Shown piece by piece: positions 1 through 8,128 of a DNA stretch of 64,000 nt. The first letter of the stretch is position 1; each line of letters starts with the position of its first letter. The DNA is taken from positions 868,001 through 932,000 of the forward strand of contig NZ_SMGP01000002.1 of NCBI RefSeq assembly GCF_004339745.1. Direction: 5' to 3'. The notes under the pieces are model-generated. The model saw only the letters and a program-made list of their open reading frames with translations, had not been told where the DNA came from and searched no databases. The DNA is from Paraburkholderia sp. BL9I2N2 (lineage in GTDB: Bacteria > Pseudomonadota > Gammaproteobacteria > Burkholderiales > Burkholderiaceae). Position numbers and translations under genes: made by a program.

Positions 1-363
1 GACCGTTTCGCGATTCTCTGCGGCGTCGACAATCTCGCGATGGAGGCGATCCTGATGGGCGCGCATGGCTGGGTGGCCGGTCTCGTGTGCGCGTTTCCGC
101 GTGAGACCGTGGTGATCTACAAGTTGCTGAAGGCGGGACGCCTCGAGGAAGCGCGGGCGATCTACCGCTGGTTTGCGCCGCTGCTCGCGCTCGACGTATC
201 GGCGAAGCTGGTGCAGAACATCAAGCTCGCCGAAGCGATCGTCGGACTGGGCACGGAGCCGGTGCGCCCGCCCCGTCTGCCGCTGGCCGGCGACGAACGC
301 AAGGCGGTCGAAGCATTGATTCGCAAGGCGCTCGAAACACGCCCCGCGCTGCCGCAGATTTGA
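1..363 (+). CDS. DapA-family (dihydrodipicolinate synthase/aldolase) protein, C-terminal part
   Basis: The open frame runs in from the left edge and ends at TGA 361-363, so only about 120 C-terminal residues are present. The text FAILCGVDNLAMEAILMGAHGW followed, after a short gap, by a helical tail is typical of the last beta strands and C-terminal helices of class I DapA/NAL aldolases, with the Gly-rich 'GAHGWVAG' after the substrate-binding strand. The Schiff-base lysine would lie upstream of the window. The DapA family includes many catabolic aldolases and dehydratases (for example for hydroxyproline or sugar acids), and this fragment does not say which one it is. Confidence 0.75.
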   Translation, partial: DRFAILCGVDNLAMEAILMGAHGWVAGLVCAFPRETVVIYKLLKAGRLEEARAIYRWFAPLLALDVSAKLVQNIKLAEAIVGLGTEPVRPPRLPLAGDERKAVEALIRKALETRPALPQI

Positions 364-383
364 TCTGACGCGGCTGGTTGACT

Positions 384-1124
384 TCAGGCCGCTTTCTTCT
401 CGACATCGATATCCGCATCGATATCGGCGGCTGCGCCCTGACGCAAATGCAGCAGCCGGTAGCCGCTTTTATACACCGGCTGCAGCCGGAATTCGTTTTG
501 CGGCTCGATTTCGAGCAGAAGGCGCAGCCGCGAAACGTGACTGTCGATCGTGCGGGTGAATTCGCGGAACTCGCGGCCCCACACCATCGCAAAGATGTGA
601 TCGCGCGACAGCACGCGTCCGATGTTGGAGAAGAACAGCGACGCCAGACGGTACTGCGTGCCGGACAACTGGACCGGCTCGCCGCGCAGCATGACGAGTT
701 GGCGGTGCGTGTCGAAGTGGTACGGACCGACGTCGAAGCTCGCGGAGCTGAAGCGGTCCGGATACGCCCGCCGCAGCAGCGCCGCGACCCGCTCGCGGAA
801 CTCGGCCGCGCGCAGCGGCAGCGCGACATAGTCGTCCGCGCCGGCGACGAACGCGCGCACGATGTTTTCCTCCGCCGTGTCCACCGATGCGAACATGACC
901 GGCAGACGGTCGCCGCCCACCGCGCGCGCCGCGCGCAAAACATCGGCGCCGGACAGACGCAGGCCGTGCCAGTCGAGCACCAGCAGATCCACGGTGGAAC
1001 GCGCGAGCGTTCTCGACATGCTCAGGCCGTCGTCAAAGGTCGTGCAGGAATGCCCGGTGGCCGTCAGGACCTTTTCGATCGACTGACGCATGACCAGGTC
1101 ACGTTGAAGAATGGCAATACGCAT
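384..1124 (-). CDS. OmpR/PhoB-type response regulator with degenerate receiver
   Basis: A protein of 246 residues. The ATG at 1124 is chosen because the text from MRIAIL onward aligns with receiver domains while the upstream extension does not. Residues 1-120 form a receiver with the phospho-acceptor position at Asp51 (LVLDWHG), and residues 125-230 form a winged-helix DNA-binding domain (FDVGPYHFD, TIDSHVSRLR, SGYRLL). Two conserved features are missing: the acidic pair after strand 1 is Gln-Arg (ILQRD), and the lysine in the usual KPF motif is Leu (ADDYVALPL). It probably works as a transcription factor with phosphorylation-independent or altered control. No partner kinase lies nearby. The C-terminus is rich in Asp/Ile repeats (DIDADID). 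Confidence 0.8.
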   Translation of the reverse strand: MRIAILQRDLVMRQSIEKVLTATGHSCTTFDDGLSMSRTLARSTVDLLVLDWHGLRLSGADVLRAARAVGGDRLPVMFASVDTAEENIVRAFVAGADDYVALPLRAAEFRERVAALLRRAYPDRFSSASFDVGPYHFDTHRQLVMLRGEPVQLSGTQYRLASLFFSNIGRVLSRDHIFAMVWGREFREFTRTIDSHVSRLRLLLEIEPQNEFRLQPVYKSGYRLLHLRQGAAADIDADIDVEKKAA

Positions 1125-1524
1125 GGGATGACTCGTAACTGATAGCTCGGACGCGATTCTCAGAGGCGGGCCCGATCCATCCCATAGGAGCAATCCTAAT
1201 TTACATATGAATCAATCCGCTCGGACAAAGCCGCTCTGCATTCCTACATTCGCCAGGGAAAAGTCCCGAAAACACTGTCGTCGCGCTCGCTTCCGAAAAG
1301 GCACATTCCCGGGAACTTTTCTCAATCTAATTAAGGACTTCCCGAAGCATTCCGCTTTCATCCTGTAAAATCCCCGCCTGGCCTTAATCGTCATCGCGCT
1401 TGCCCTACCCGGGCGGCGTGCCGGTGTCCCGTGCTCTACCCAGCGCTTGCCACACTTCTCGCCCGACGACCGCCGTATTTCCACGCGCTACGTGTGGCTC
1501 CCAATTCAAGACAAGACACAAGCA
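1125..1524. other. Divergent intergenic region, no gene supported
   Basis: About 400 bases lie between the leftward response regulator and the rightward MFS gene, so promoters for both should be here. A 10-bp perfect palindrome TTCCCGGGAA is at 1306-1315, and a TAAAAT -10-like hexamer is at 1366-1371 without a convincing -35. A leftward frame at 1212-1484 exists, but it has no recognisable domain and I do not call it. Confidence 0.4.
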
Positions 1525-2826
1525 ATGCAAGCGACAAATCTGGGTGGAGCGCAGGCTGTCACCCCACGCCCTCTTGGGCGCAGCGATTACAAGACGCTCG
1601 GCCTCGCCGCCCTCGGCGGGGCGCTGGAGTTCTACGACTTCATCATCTTCGTATTTTTCGCGCCGGCGATCGGCCAGCTATTCTTCCCGGCGGCAATGCC
1701 GGACTGGCTGCGCCAGGTGCAAACCTTCGGCATCTTCGCCGCGGGCTATCTGGCGCGGCCGCTCGGCGGCATCATCATGGCGCACTTCGGCGATCTGTTC
1801 GGCCGCAAGCGCATGTTCACACTGAGCGTGCTGCTCATGTCGGTGCCGACGCTGATGATGGGCCTGCTGCCCACCTACGCCAGCATCGGCGTGCTGGCGC
1901 CGGTCCTGCTGCTGCTGTTTCGCGTGATGCAAGGCGCGGCGGTCGGCGGCGAAGTGCCGGGCGCCTGGGTGTTCGTCTCGGAGCACGTGCCGCAGCGGCA
2001 CATCGGCTATGCGTGCGGCACGCTGACGGCCGGCCTCACGGCGGGCATCCTGCTCGGCTCGCTGATTGCCTCGGCGGTGAACCGCAACTTCGCGCCGGCG
2101 GAAATCTCCGCGTACGCGTGGCGCATTCCGTTCCTGGTGGGCGGCGTGTTCGGCATGTTCTCGGTCTACCTGCGCCGCTGGCTGCATGAGACGCCGGTGT
2201 TCGCCGAACTCAAGCAGCGCAAGGCAATCGCCGCCGAAGTGCCGCTCAAGGCCGTGCTGCGCGACCACGGCCGCGCCGTGATCGTCTCGATGCTGCTCAC
2301 GTGGATGCTCTCGGCCGCGATCGTCGTGGTGATTCTGATGACGCCGACGCTGCTGCAAAAGCAGTTCCATATCGCGCCGGCCACCGCGCTGCTGGCGAAC
2401 TGCGTGGCGACGCTGTGCCTGACGATCGGTTGCGTGATGGCGGGCTCGATTGCCGGGCGCATCGGCGCGGGGCGCACGATTTTCATCGGCGGCCTGGCGC
2501 TGGCGGTGACGTACTACGTGATGTTTCAGCAACTCGCCGCCGACACCTCGGCGCTGGTGCCGCTGTACGCGCTGGCGGGCCTGTTCGTCGGCGTGATTGG
2601 CGCGATTCCGTTCGTGATGGTCAAGGCGTTCCCGCCAGTGGTGCGCTTCTCGGGCATCTCGTTCTCGTACAACGTGGCGTACGCCGTGTTCGGCGGCCTT
2701 ACACCGATCGCCGTGTCGCTGATGATGAAGTCGAACCCGATGGCCGCGCCGATGTACGTCGGCGCGATCTGCATTCTCGGCGCACTGACCACGCTGTTCA
2801 TCAAGGACGCGCCGCAGAAGCGCTGA
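1525..2826 (+). CDS. MHS-type MFS metabolite:H+ symporter
   Basis: A 433-residue inner-membrane carrier of the major facilitator superfamily. The N-terminus (GGALEFYDFIIF, about residues 30-42) and the loop 2-3 signature (ARPLGG, then HFGDLFGRKRMF at about 75-98) are characteristic of the metabolite:H+ symporter subfamily that includes ProP, ShiA and citrate or alpha-ketoglutarate carriers. Hydrophobic segments run through to about residue 425, consistent with 12 helices. The ATG at 1525 begins at the expected distance before helix 1; upstream in-frame codons do not look like protein. The substrate cannot be told from sequence. A strong terminator follows the stop codon. Confidence 0.85.
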   Translation: MQATNLGGAQAVTPRPLGRSDYKTLGLAALGGALEFYDFIIFVFFAPAIGQLFFPAAMPDWLRQVQTFGIFAAGYLARPLGGIIMAHFGDLFGRKRMFTLSVLLMSVPTLMMGLLPTYASIGVLAPVLLLLFRVMQGAAVGGEVPGAWVFVSEHVPQRHIGYACGTLTAGLTAGILLGSLIASAVNRNFAPAEISAYAWRIPFLVGGVFGMFSVYLRRWLHETPVFAELKQRKAIAAEVPLKAVLRDHGRAVIVSMLLTWMLSAAIVVVILMTPTLLQKQFHIAPATALLANCVATLCLTIGCVMAGSIAGRIGAGRTIFIGGLALAVTYYVMFQQLAADTSALVPLYALAGLFVGVIGAIPFVMVKAFPPVVRFSGISFSYNVAYAVFGGLTPIAVSLMMKSNPMAAPMYVGAICILGALTTLFIKDAPQKR

Positions 2827-2849
2827 TCGGCTGCTTGTGCTTTGCAACG

Positions 2850-2879
2850 ACGGCGCACCGCAAACGGTGCGCCGTTTTT
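2850..2879 (+). terminator. Rho-independent terminator after the MHS transporter
   Basis: A perfect 11-bp stem (ACGGCGCACCG / CGGTGCGCCGT) with a CAAA loop at 2850-2875 is followed by a run of T to 2879. It lies 24 bases past the stop of the MFS gene. Confidence 0.9.
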
Positions 2880-2980
2880 GTTTGCACCATCGGTGCTCGA
2901 CGCCCTGCGCTTGCGCGTGACATCCACACTTCACGCCGCCCCGAAACATGGTGCGCTGCATCGGGCCTACGATGTATCGC

Positions 2981-4456
2981 ATGAACTCCTCAAATTCCCC
3001 TCACTCGTCGGCACTCGGCCGTGTTCTCGCGACGGTCAGTGTCGGCTTCGTCGTCACGCAACTCGACGTGACCATCGTCAACATCGCGTTGCCGAAAATC
3101 GGCGCGGATCTGCATGCGAATGTCGCGGGCCTGCAATGGGTCGTCGACGCCTACACGCTCGCGTTCGCCGTGCTGATGTTGTCCGCCGGCGCGCTCGGCG
3201 ACCGCTTCGGCGCGCGACGCCTGTACGCGGCCGGCATCGTGCTGTTCGCGCTTGCGTCGCTCGCCTGCGGCCTCGCGCTCGACGCAACCATGCTGGTCGC
3301 CGCGCGCGCAGTGCAAGGCATCGGCGCCGCCGCCATGCTGCCGAACTCGCTGGCGCTGCTCAATCAGTCGTACGGACACGATCCCAAACTGCGGGCTCGC
3401 GCAGTCGGTCTGTGGACCGCGGCGGGCGCGATTGCGATCGCGGCGGGGCCGGTGGCCGGCGGCCTGCTGATCGCGGCGTTCGGCTGGCGCAGCATCTTTC
3501 TCGTCAATCTGCCGATTTGCGCCGCCGGCTTTCTGGCCACCCTGCTTTGGGTGCCACGGCCCGAGGCCACGACGCGTCAAGGCCCGCAAGCGGCGGCAGC
3601 CGCTCGTTCCGACATGAAGCCGCGCGGCATCGATCTGAGCGGCCAGTGTCTGGCCATCGTCGCGCTGACCGCGTTCGTCGCCGCTGTGATCGAATGGCGG
3701 CCGCTAGGGCTCGGTCACCCGCTCGTGGCCGGCGGCTTCGTGCTGGCGCTCATCGCAGCGGGCGCCTTTATCGTGGTGGAATCGCGCGTCGCGGCGCCGA
3801 TGCTGCCGCTCTCGCTCTTCGGCAAGCGCTCGTTCAGCGTGGCGGTGCTGTTCGGCATTTGCGTGAATCTGACCTACTACGGCATGGTGTTCGTGCTGAG
3901 CCTGTATTTGCAGCGCGTGCGCGGCTACACGCCGTTGCAGGCGGGCCTTGCCTTCCTGCCGCTGACGGGCGGCTTTCTGCTGTCGAACGTGGCGAGCGGC
4001 TGGGTGGTCGGCCGCTTCGGCGTGCGCGTGCCGATGATCGCGGGCGCGATCACGGCCGGGCTCGGTTATGGCCTGCTGCATTTCGTCGACGCCGGCACGC
4101 CGCTCATCGGCCTGCTGCTGCCGTTCCTGCTGATTCCGTCCGGCATGGGCCTCGCGGTCCCAGCGATGACCACGGCCGTGCTCGCCTCGACGGACGCGGC
4201 ACGTGCAGGCACGGCGTCCGCCGTGTTGAATACCGCCCGGCAGGCAGGGGGCGCGGTCGGCGTGGCGGCTTTCGGCGCGTTGGCGAGCGGCGCGGCCGCC
4301 ACGCAGATCGTCTCGGGCATGCGGGCATCGACTGCCGTCTCGGTCGGCTTGCTGGCGATCGGCGGCGTGCTGAGCTGCTTCGTGCATCCGCAACCGCAGT
4401 CGTCGGACTCCGCGCGTCGCCCTGCATGTCGCGAACGGGCCGGCGAATCGCGCTGA
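2981..4456 (+). CDS. DHA2-family MFS drug:H+ antiporter
   Basis: A predicted 14-helix inner-membrane exporter of the EmrB/QacA type, about 491 residues from the ATG at 2981 (an alternative ATG is at 2972). Motif D1 appears as TQLDVTIVNIALP near residues 28-40, motif A as GALGDRFGARR near 71-81, and motif C with the Gly/Pro pattern GPVAGGLL near 158-165. Family members export lipophilic drugs or metabolites using the proton gradient. No partner EmrA-like adaptor or adjacent TetR/MarR regulator is present, so the substrate is unknown. It is followed by a convergent hypothetical gene. Confidence 0.82.
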   Translation: MNSSNSPHSSALGRVLATVSVGFVVTQLDVTIVNIALPKIGADLHANVAGLQWVVDAYTLAFAVLMLSAGALGDRFGARRLYAAGIVLFALASLACGLALDATMLVAARAVQGIGAAAMLPNSLALLNQSYGHDPKLRARAVGLWTAAGAIAIAAGPVAGGLLIAAFGWRSIFLVNLPICAAGFLATLLWVPRPEATTRQGPQAAAAARSDMKPRGIDLSGQCLAIVALTAFVAAVIEWRPLGLGHPLVAGGFVLALIAAGAFIVVESRVAAPMLPLSLFGKRSFSVAVLFGICVNLTYYGMVFVLSLYLQRVRGYTPLQAGLAFLPLTGGFLLSNVASGWVVGRFGVRVPMIAGAITAGLGYGLLHFVDAGTPLIGLLLPFLLIPSGMGLAVPAMTTAVLASTDAARAGTASAVLNTARQAGGAVGVAAFGALASGAAATQIVSGMRASTAVSVGLLAIGGVLSCFVHPQPQSSDSARRPACRERAGESR

Positions 4457-4484
4457 GTATGGCGCCTCCCGATATCGCGCGCAC

Positions 4485-4522
4485 AAAAAATCGACCCCCG
4501 CGATGCTTGCGCATGGCGGGGG
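4485..4522 (-). terminator. Rho-independent terminator for the leftward gene at 4572-4844
   Basis: The stem has arms at 4495-4506 and 4511-4522 (12 bp, one mismatch) with a TTGC loop. On the minus strand it is followed by six T (A run at 4485-4490 on the plus strand). It may also slow transcription arriving from the DHA2 gene. Confidence 0.8.
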
Positions 4523-4571
4523 TGGTTACGGACAGTTTGTCAGTAGCGCGCTACAACCTTGTACTGCGTGG

Positions 4572-4844
4572 CTATAGCGACGCTTCCTGGATCGTGCCGG
4601 TGTCGATTGCGCGCTCGATCAGCCCTTCGTCTCGCGCTTTGGCGATGGCGTCGGCGATCAGCTTTTCCGGCTCCTCGATCTCGGCCTTGATCGTGCTGAT
4701 GAACCCGGACGCATCCAGAACCACCAGTGTCTTCGCCGAATCAGCCAGGCTGATAATCACCCGATGCGGCGTGGGCCCTTCACCAAGACTCGCGCACAGC
4801 TGCGTAACTTTGCCGCCAATGGTTTGCTCAAAACTTTGAATCAT
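4572..4844 (-). CDS. Small hypothetical protein (90 residues)
   Basis: A 90-residue soluble acidic protein beginning MIQSFEQTIGGKVTQL, preceded by an AGGGAGC ribosome binding site 6-7 bases from the ATG, and followed by its own terminator. The middle (HRVIISLADSAKTLVVLDASG) reads as alternating beta strands, and the C-terminal half as one or two helices (EEPEKLIADAIAKARDEGLIE). I do not recognise a family. Good RBS, terminator and coding character support a real gene; its function is unknown. It stands alone between the DHA2 exporter and the DoxX gene. Confidence 0.65.
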   Translation of the reverse strand: MIQSFEQTIGGKVTQLCASLGEGPTPHRVIISLADSAKTLVVLDASGFISTIKAEIEEPEKLIADAIAKARDEGLIERAIDTGTIQEASL

Positions 4845-4908
4845 TATTTGCTCCCTTGGTTACAGCCAGAATCGAAAGCGACCCGCACAGACTACCTCAA
4901 CTGCCGTG

Positions 4909-5340
4909 TCAAAGCCCGAGTCCGCCACGCGGCGCTCGCGCACCGTCGATGCTGAGACGCCCCGCGCCCGTCACGAACAGCAGCAGGAAACCGCCGGCAA
5001 TGCCGATGTTCTTCCAGAAATGGATGACCATGTCGCGTTGCAAGGCGGCGTCGGTGACATTCCAGAAATCGTGGCCCAGCACCGCCGCCGCCACCGTGTA
5101 CACCGCCAGGATCAGCGCGAGCGGGCGCACCTTGAAGCCGACGATCAGCAACAGACCGCCGAGCGCCTCGACCGCCGTAGCAATCGGCGCGGCTACCTGC
5201 ACGAACGGCACGCCCTTCGAATGCAGGTAGCCGACAAACCCCGCATAGCCCAGCAGCTTCATCACACCGCCCCACAGGAACAGCACGGCAAGGGCGATAC
5301 GAGCGATGAGGATAACGCCGGAATCGACGGGACGCGACAT
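4909..5340 (-). CDS. DoxX-family inner-membrane protein
   Basis: A 143-residue protein with four hydrophobic segments (ALAVLFLWGGVMKL, APIATAVEALGGLLLIVG, LALILAVYTVAAAVLG, IGIAGGFLLLFVTGAG). This is the DoxX/SURF4-like fold, with the conserved GGVMKL and the HFWKNIGIAGG motif before the last helix. The ATG at 5340 has an excellent upstream AGGAGCCCC ribosome binding site. DoxX proteins are linked to thiol/redox homeostasis (for example the membrane oxidoreductase complex of Mycobacterium), but many are uncharacterised. No partner gene is adjacent. Confidence 0.85.
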   Translation of the reverse strand: MSRPVDSGVILIARIALAVLFLWGGVMKLLGYAGFVGYLHSKGVPFVQVAAPIATAVEALGGLLLIVGFKVRPLALILAVYTVAAAVLGHDFWNVTDAALQRDMVIHFWKNIGIAGGFLLLFVTGAGRLSIDGARAPRGGLGL

Positions 5341-5553
5341 GAGGGGCTCCTGTAAATGAATAAGCAGCAGACCCCGCCGACAGCCCGCAGTTCCCGACTT
5401 TGCACCTGACAATAGGCGGTTTGGCCGCCTTTTCCTAGCTCGGACCAGAATGAGCGGCGCGGGACGCGCCGCATGTCGGGAAGGAAAAAGGTGTCCGGGC
5501 GATCCGCTCGTTAGCGTCCGCGGTGCATGCCGACGGCGGAATCGCCGCCGTGT

Positions 5554-5961
5554 TTATGCTTGAGGATACGTTGCGACTTCGATCAGATTGCCGTCCGGAT
5601 CGCGGCAATACACCGAGGTCATCTTGCCGCGCGCGCCGTCGCGCTCCACCGGTCCGGCCTCGATTTCGACGCCTTGGGCGAGCCAATGCGCCTTGACCTC
5701 GGCCGGGCTCGTGGTCGTGACGAAACACAGATCGGCGCTGCCGGGCACCGGCTCGCGGCCGGTGAACCACGCGACGGTATCGGCGGTCGCGGGACGCAGA
5801 TTGATCTTCTGATTGCCGTAAAACATCGCCACCCGCGTGCCCGTGCGCGACTCGAACTCGGCGCGCCGCATGCCGAGCATACGTGCGTACCACGCCGCGC
5901 TGACTTCCACGTCGGCGACGTTCAGAACGAGATGATCGAGACTGTCTATCGAGAAGCTCAT
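5554..5961 (-). CDS. VOC (glyoxalase/bleomycin resistance) family protein
   Basis: A 135-residue protein made of two beta-alpha-beta-beta-beta units: IDSLDHLVLNVADVEVSAAWY at the start and DLCFVTTTS...VYCRDPDGNLIEV at the end. Metal ligands are suggested by His in the opening DHLVL strand and Glu in the closing DPDGNLIEV strand. Family members act on small substrates by metal-dependent isomerisation or dioxygenation, or bind antibiotics. The ATG at 5961 (MSFSID) is chosen because the longer frame upstream is not protein-like. The substrate is unknown. Confidence 0.8.
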   Translation of the reverse strand: MSFSIDSLDHLVLNVADVEVSAAWYARMLGMRRAEFESRTGTRVAMFYGNQKINLRPATADTVAWFTGREPVPGSADLCFVTTTSPAEVKAHWLAQGVEIEAGPVERDGARGKMTSVYCRDPDGNLIEVATYPQA

Positions 5962-6116
5962 GGTTTTCGTCACCGTGATGTCAAGCGATGCGCCGTGGCG
6001 GATCAGGCTGATCAGCCGACGGCGATCAGACGAAAAGTTAGCACGTGCGCGAGATTCGCGTGCGGCGACCGGCACGTTGCGCGCACGGCGTTGCGCCGCG
6101 ATGGCACTGACGAAAG

Positions 6117-6581
6117 TTACGACTGAGGCGCGTCCGGCGCGAGCAGAACGCCCTTCGTGAAGACGAAGCAACCATAGCCGCGCTCTTCACCGGTCGCGAT
6201 CACGCAATACGCTTTGCGCGCCCGCTCATAAAACGCAAACCGCTCGATCGACGCGAACGGCACATCGCGCCCTTCCGCTGCGTTGATCTCGACCTGTGCC
6301 TCGCGCTGCACGGTGGGAATCGTGTGCGGCTCGCCCACCACTTCCATGCGCGACGCGGGATGCTCGATGAAGGTATCCAGCGGCATCACCGACAGCACCG
6401 CGCGAATCGCGCGCGGCGCACTCACGCCGTCGAGGCGCAGCACTTTGCCGAGGACACTCTCACGCGCAACCGAGTCGCCGGGAAAATTGGCGTCGCAGAT
6501 GACGAGTTCGTCACCATGGCCCATCGCGCGCAATGCATGCAGTATGTCGGCGTTCAGCAGCGGGTCCAGATTCTTCAGCAC
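6117..6581 (-). CDS. RbsD/FucU family sugar mutarotase (L-fucose mutarotase-like)
   Basis: A 154-residue cytosolic protein. The N-terminus LLNADILHALRAMGHGDELV holds the conserved His22, followed by Asp30 in CDANFP, which match the catalytic His/Asp of RbsD and FucU. The C-terminal strand AYCVIATGEERGYGCFVFTKG supplies the conserved Tyr. The length and the FIEHPASRMEV segment fit FucU better than RbsD. FucU interconverts alpha and beta anomers of L-fucose. In Burkholderiales such genes usually sit with fucose or deoxysugar catabolism or uptake genes, but none is adjacent here. Confidence 0.82.
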   Translation of the reverse strand: MLKNLDPLLNADILHALRAMGHGDELVICDANFPGDSVARESVLGKVLRLDGVSAPRAIRAVLSVMPLDTFIEHPASRMEVVGEPHTIPTVQREAQVEINAAEGRDVPFASIERFAFYERARKAYCVIATGEERGYGCFVFTKGVLLAPDAPQS

Positions 6582-6701
6582 GGTGTCTCCTTGTAGTCCA
6601 ATTGGCGGTTGGCCGCCGAGGTTTGGACGGTGGTTATCGGGTCGCGCGAAGCGAGCGGTTCACGCCCGCGTTCGTGTCGGGCCGAAGCAGCAGCTGCCCG
6701 G

Positions 6702-7085
6702 CTAGACCGAAGCGTGTCCGCGCGTCGAATAGCATTCCAGCGGACGATTGTAGCAAGCAACGTCGCGGCCATTCGTCGAGGGTGGCGCGTGGCGGCTGCA
6801 CGTTGCGTTGCCGGAGCGAGTCGTCGGCCGGACGTTTCGCATCGCCGGTAGAGACTCGGCTGCGCCGCACTGCCAGCGCAGCCAGCCGACCACCGCCAGC
6901 AGCACGAGACCCGCGCCGCCCAACACCGGCTCGCGCCAGCCCAGCAGCGCGATGAACATGAAGGCACGCGCACCGGCGAGCAGCGCGAAGCCGGCGATTG
7001 CGCTGGAAAGCGAGTCGACGGCGCCCGACAGGCGCGCCAACGCGATGGCCGTTTGGGGTGCCGTGGCAGCAGCGGGCTCGTGCAT
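6702..7085 (-). CDS. Small predicted membrane protein, C-terminus doubtful
   Basis: The first 75 residues look real: a polar start (MHEPAAATAPQTAI), then two hydrophobic helices (IAGFALLAGARAFMFIALLGW and VLGGAGLVLLAVVGWLRW). A ribosome binding site GGAGAC lies 6 bases before the ATG at 7085. From about residue 80 the text turns Arg/Ser/Cys-rich with no periodicity, as if translation continued past the genuine end after a frame change. It lies 27 bases downstream of the SnoaL-like gene and is probably cotranscribed with it. I do not recognise a family. Confidence 0.5.
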   Translation of the reverse strand: MHEPAAATAPQTAIALARLSGAVDSLSSAIAGFALLAGARAFMFIALLGWREPVLGGAGLVLLAVVGWLRWQCGAAESLPAMRNVRPTTRSGNATCSRHAPPSTNGRDVACYNRPLECYSTRGHASV

Positions 7086-7112
7086 GATTGTCTCCGTAAA
7101 AAAAGGCGGTGC

Positions 7113-7481
7113 TCAGGCGCCGTCCGGCACCTGGTCGAGGAAGCCGGTGACGGCCCGCAAGCGTCCATGCGGATCGACCACGCCGAAGTCGGATCCCTTC
7201 ACGATCGCGTCGCCCGCGGGCGTGGTCAGTTCCCATGCGAAACGCAGCCGGTCGGCAAAGCCGTCGACCTGGCCCGTACGGCGAAACGTGTGATGCGGGA
7301 AGCGCTCGTGCACCGCGCGGATCATCGCGTCGATGCCGTCGTGGCCCGCGCCTGCCAGCAGCGGGTCGCGATAGTCGGCGTCGGCGCTCCATGTCGCGGC
7401 GATCAACTCGCGACGGCGCGCGCCGTCGGTTTCGTTCCAGGCGTCGAAATAACGGTCGATCAGATCGGTATGCGCGTTCAT
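7113..7481 (-). CDS. SnoaL/NTF2-like protein
   Basis: A 122-residue cone-shaped NTF2-like domain. It opens with the helix LIDRYFDAWNETDGARRRELIAATW, continues with DADYRDPLLAGAGHDGIDAMI, and ends with the strands FRRTGQVDGFADRLRFAWEL and VVKGSDFGVVD-like text. SnoaL-like proteins act as small isomerases or cyclases or as ligand-binding domains; this one has the DYRDP motif common in bacterial versions but gives no substrate clue. AAGGAGTCTC precedes the ATG. The small membrane protein gene follows in the same direction. Confidence 0.8.
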   Translation of the reverse strand: MNAHTDLIDRYFDAWNETDGARRRELIAATWSADADYRDPLLAGAGHDGIDAMIRAVHERFPHHTFRRTGQVDGFADRLRFAWELTTPAGDAIVKGSDFGVVDPHGRLRAVTGFLDQVPDGA

Positions 7482-7822
7482 CTTGAGACTCCTTCGTTGG
7501 CATGACTGAGCACTACGCTCGGCAGACAGGTTGTATGCGGCGGGCTCGGAGTGAAGATTGACGGCTTGGGCGCGGTGCGTCGATTACGCGGGAGGTAAGC
7601 ATTCGCGCGCGTTTCGTTGTCCGTCGAATTGGCCATCCGGCCGAGTCGTCAGCCGCGGCGGCAGCCGCTAACCTCGTGTGGCGAATGGGGCCGCGCGGCG
7701 CGGCGCGCGGCATACGACGTACTCGACCGACACGGACACGGGGGCGCTTTTTCAATATGGTTTTCACACTTGCAAGACCGTATCCACACGGATACAATTC
7801 TCAACAGATCGGTTCACCACCT
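7482..7822. other. Divergent intergenic region with the toxin-antitoxin promoter
   Basis: This stretch of 341 bases lies between the leftward SnoaL-like gene and the rightward toxin gene. The right end holds the promoter/operator described separately. The rest (7490-7750) has GC-rich frames in every direction but no recognisable protein. Confidence 0.4.
7770..7798 (+). promoter_or_regulatory. Toxin-antitoxin promoter with embedded dyad operator
   Basis: A TTGCAA -35 at 7770-7775 and a TACAAT -10 at 7793-7798 are separated by exactly 17 bases. The spacer and -10 contain the inverted repeat GTATCC-ACAC-GGATAC (7780-7795). A repressor bound there would block RNA polymerase, as expected for autoregulation by an antitoxin. 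It also shows that upstream in-frame ATG codons cannot be the toxin start. Confidence 0.8.
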
Positions 7823-8128
7823 GTGTACACGGTCAACCGCACCGAGGAATTCGACGCCTGGCTTGCGCGGCTCGCGGATGTACGAGCGAGGGCAAAGATA
7901 CTCGTGCGGATCCGGCGTGCGGAACGCGGGCATTTCGGCGACGTGAAATTGCTGGAAGACGGTGTATCCGAGATGTGCATCGACTGCGGACCGGGGTATC
8001 GGGTCTACTTCGCGCGTGAAGGGCGCATGGTGTATCTGCTGCTCTGCAGTGGTGACAAGTCCACCCAGCCGGCCGATATCAAGCATGCCAAAACAATGTG
8101 GATAGCAATCAGAGAGGAACTGTCATGA
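7823..8128 (+). CDS. HigB-like toxin (Gp49/HI1419 type addiction module killer)
   Basis: A 101-residue RelE-superfamily toxin starting at GTG 7823 (VYTVNRTEEFDAWLARL). The motif order RIRRAERGHFGDVKLLEDGVSE, then GPGYRVYFAREG, then LLLCSGDKSTQ is diagnostic of the phage Gp49-like/HI1419 subfamily, which cleaves mRNA, usually on the ribosome. The basic RIRR stretch and the YRVYF strand make up the likely catalytic face. The gene overlaps the antitoxin by four bases (ATGA), and the toxin is encoded first, as in higBA loci. The GTG start agrees with the promoter at 7770-7798, which gives a short leader of about 18 bases. Confidence 0.85.
   Translation: MYTVNRTEEFDAWLARLADVRARAKILVRIRRAERGHFGDVKLLEDGVSEMCIDCGPGYRVYFAREGRMVYLLLCSGDKSTQPADIKHAKTMWIAIREELS

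Noticed and set aside
1212..1484. Leftward 90-codon frame before the MHS transporter
   Set aside because: No domain, no good ribosome binding site, overlaps the promoter region of the MFS gene.
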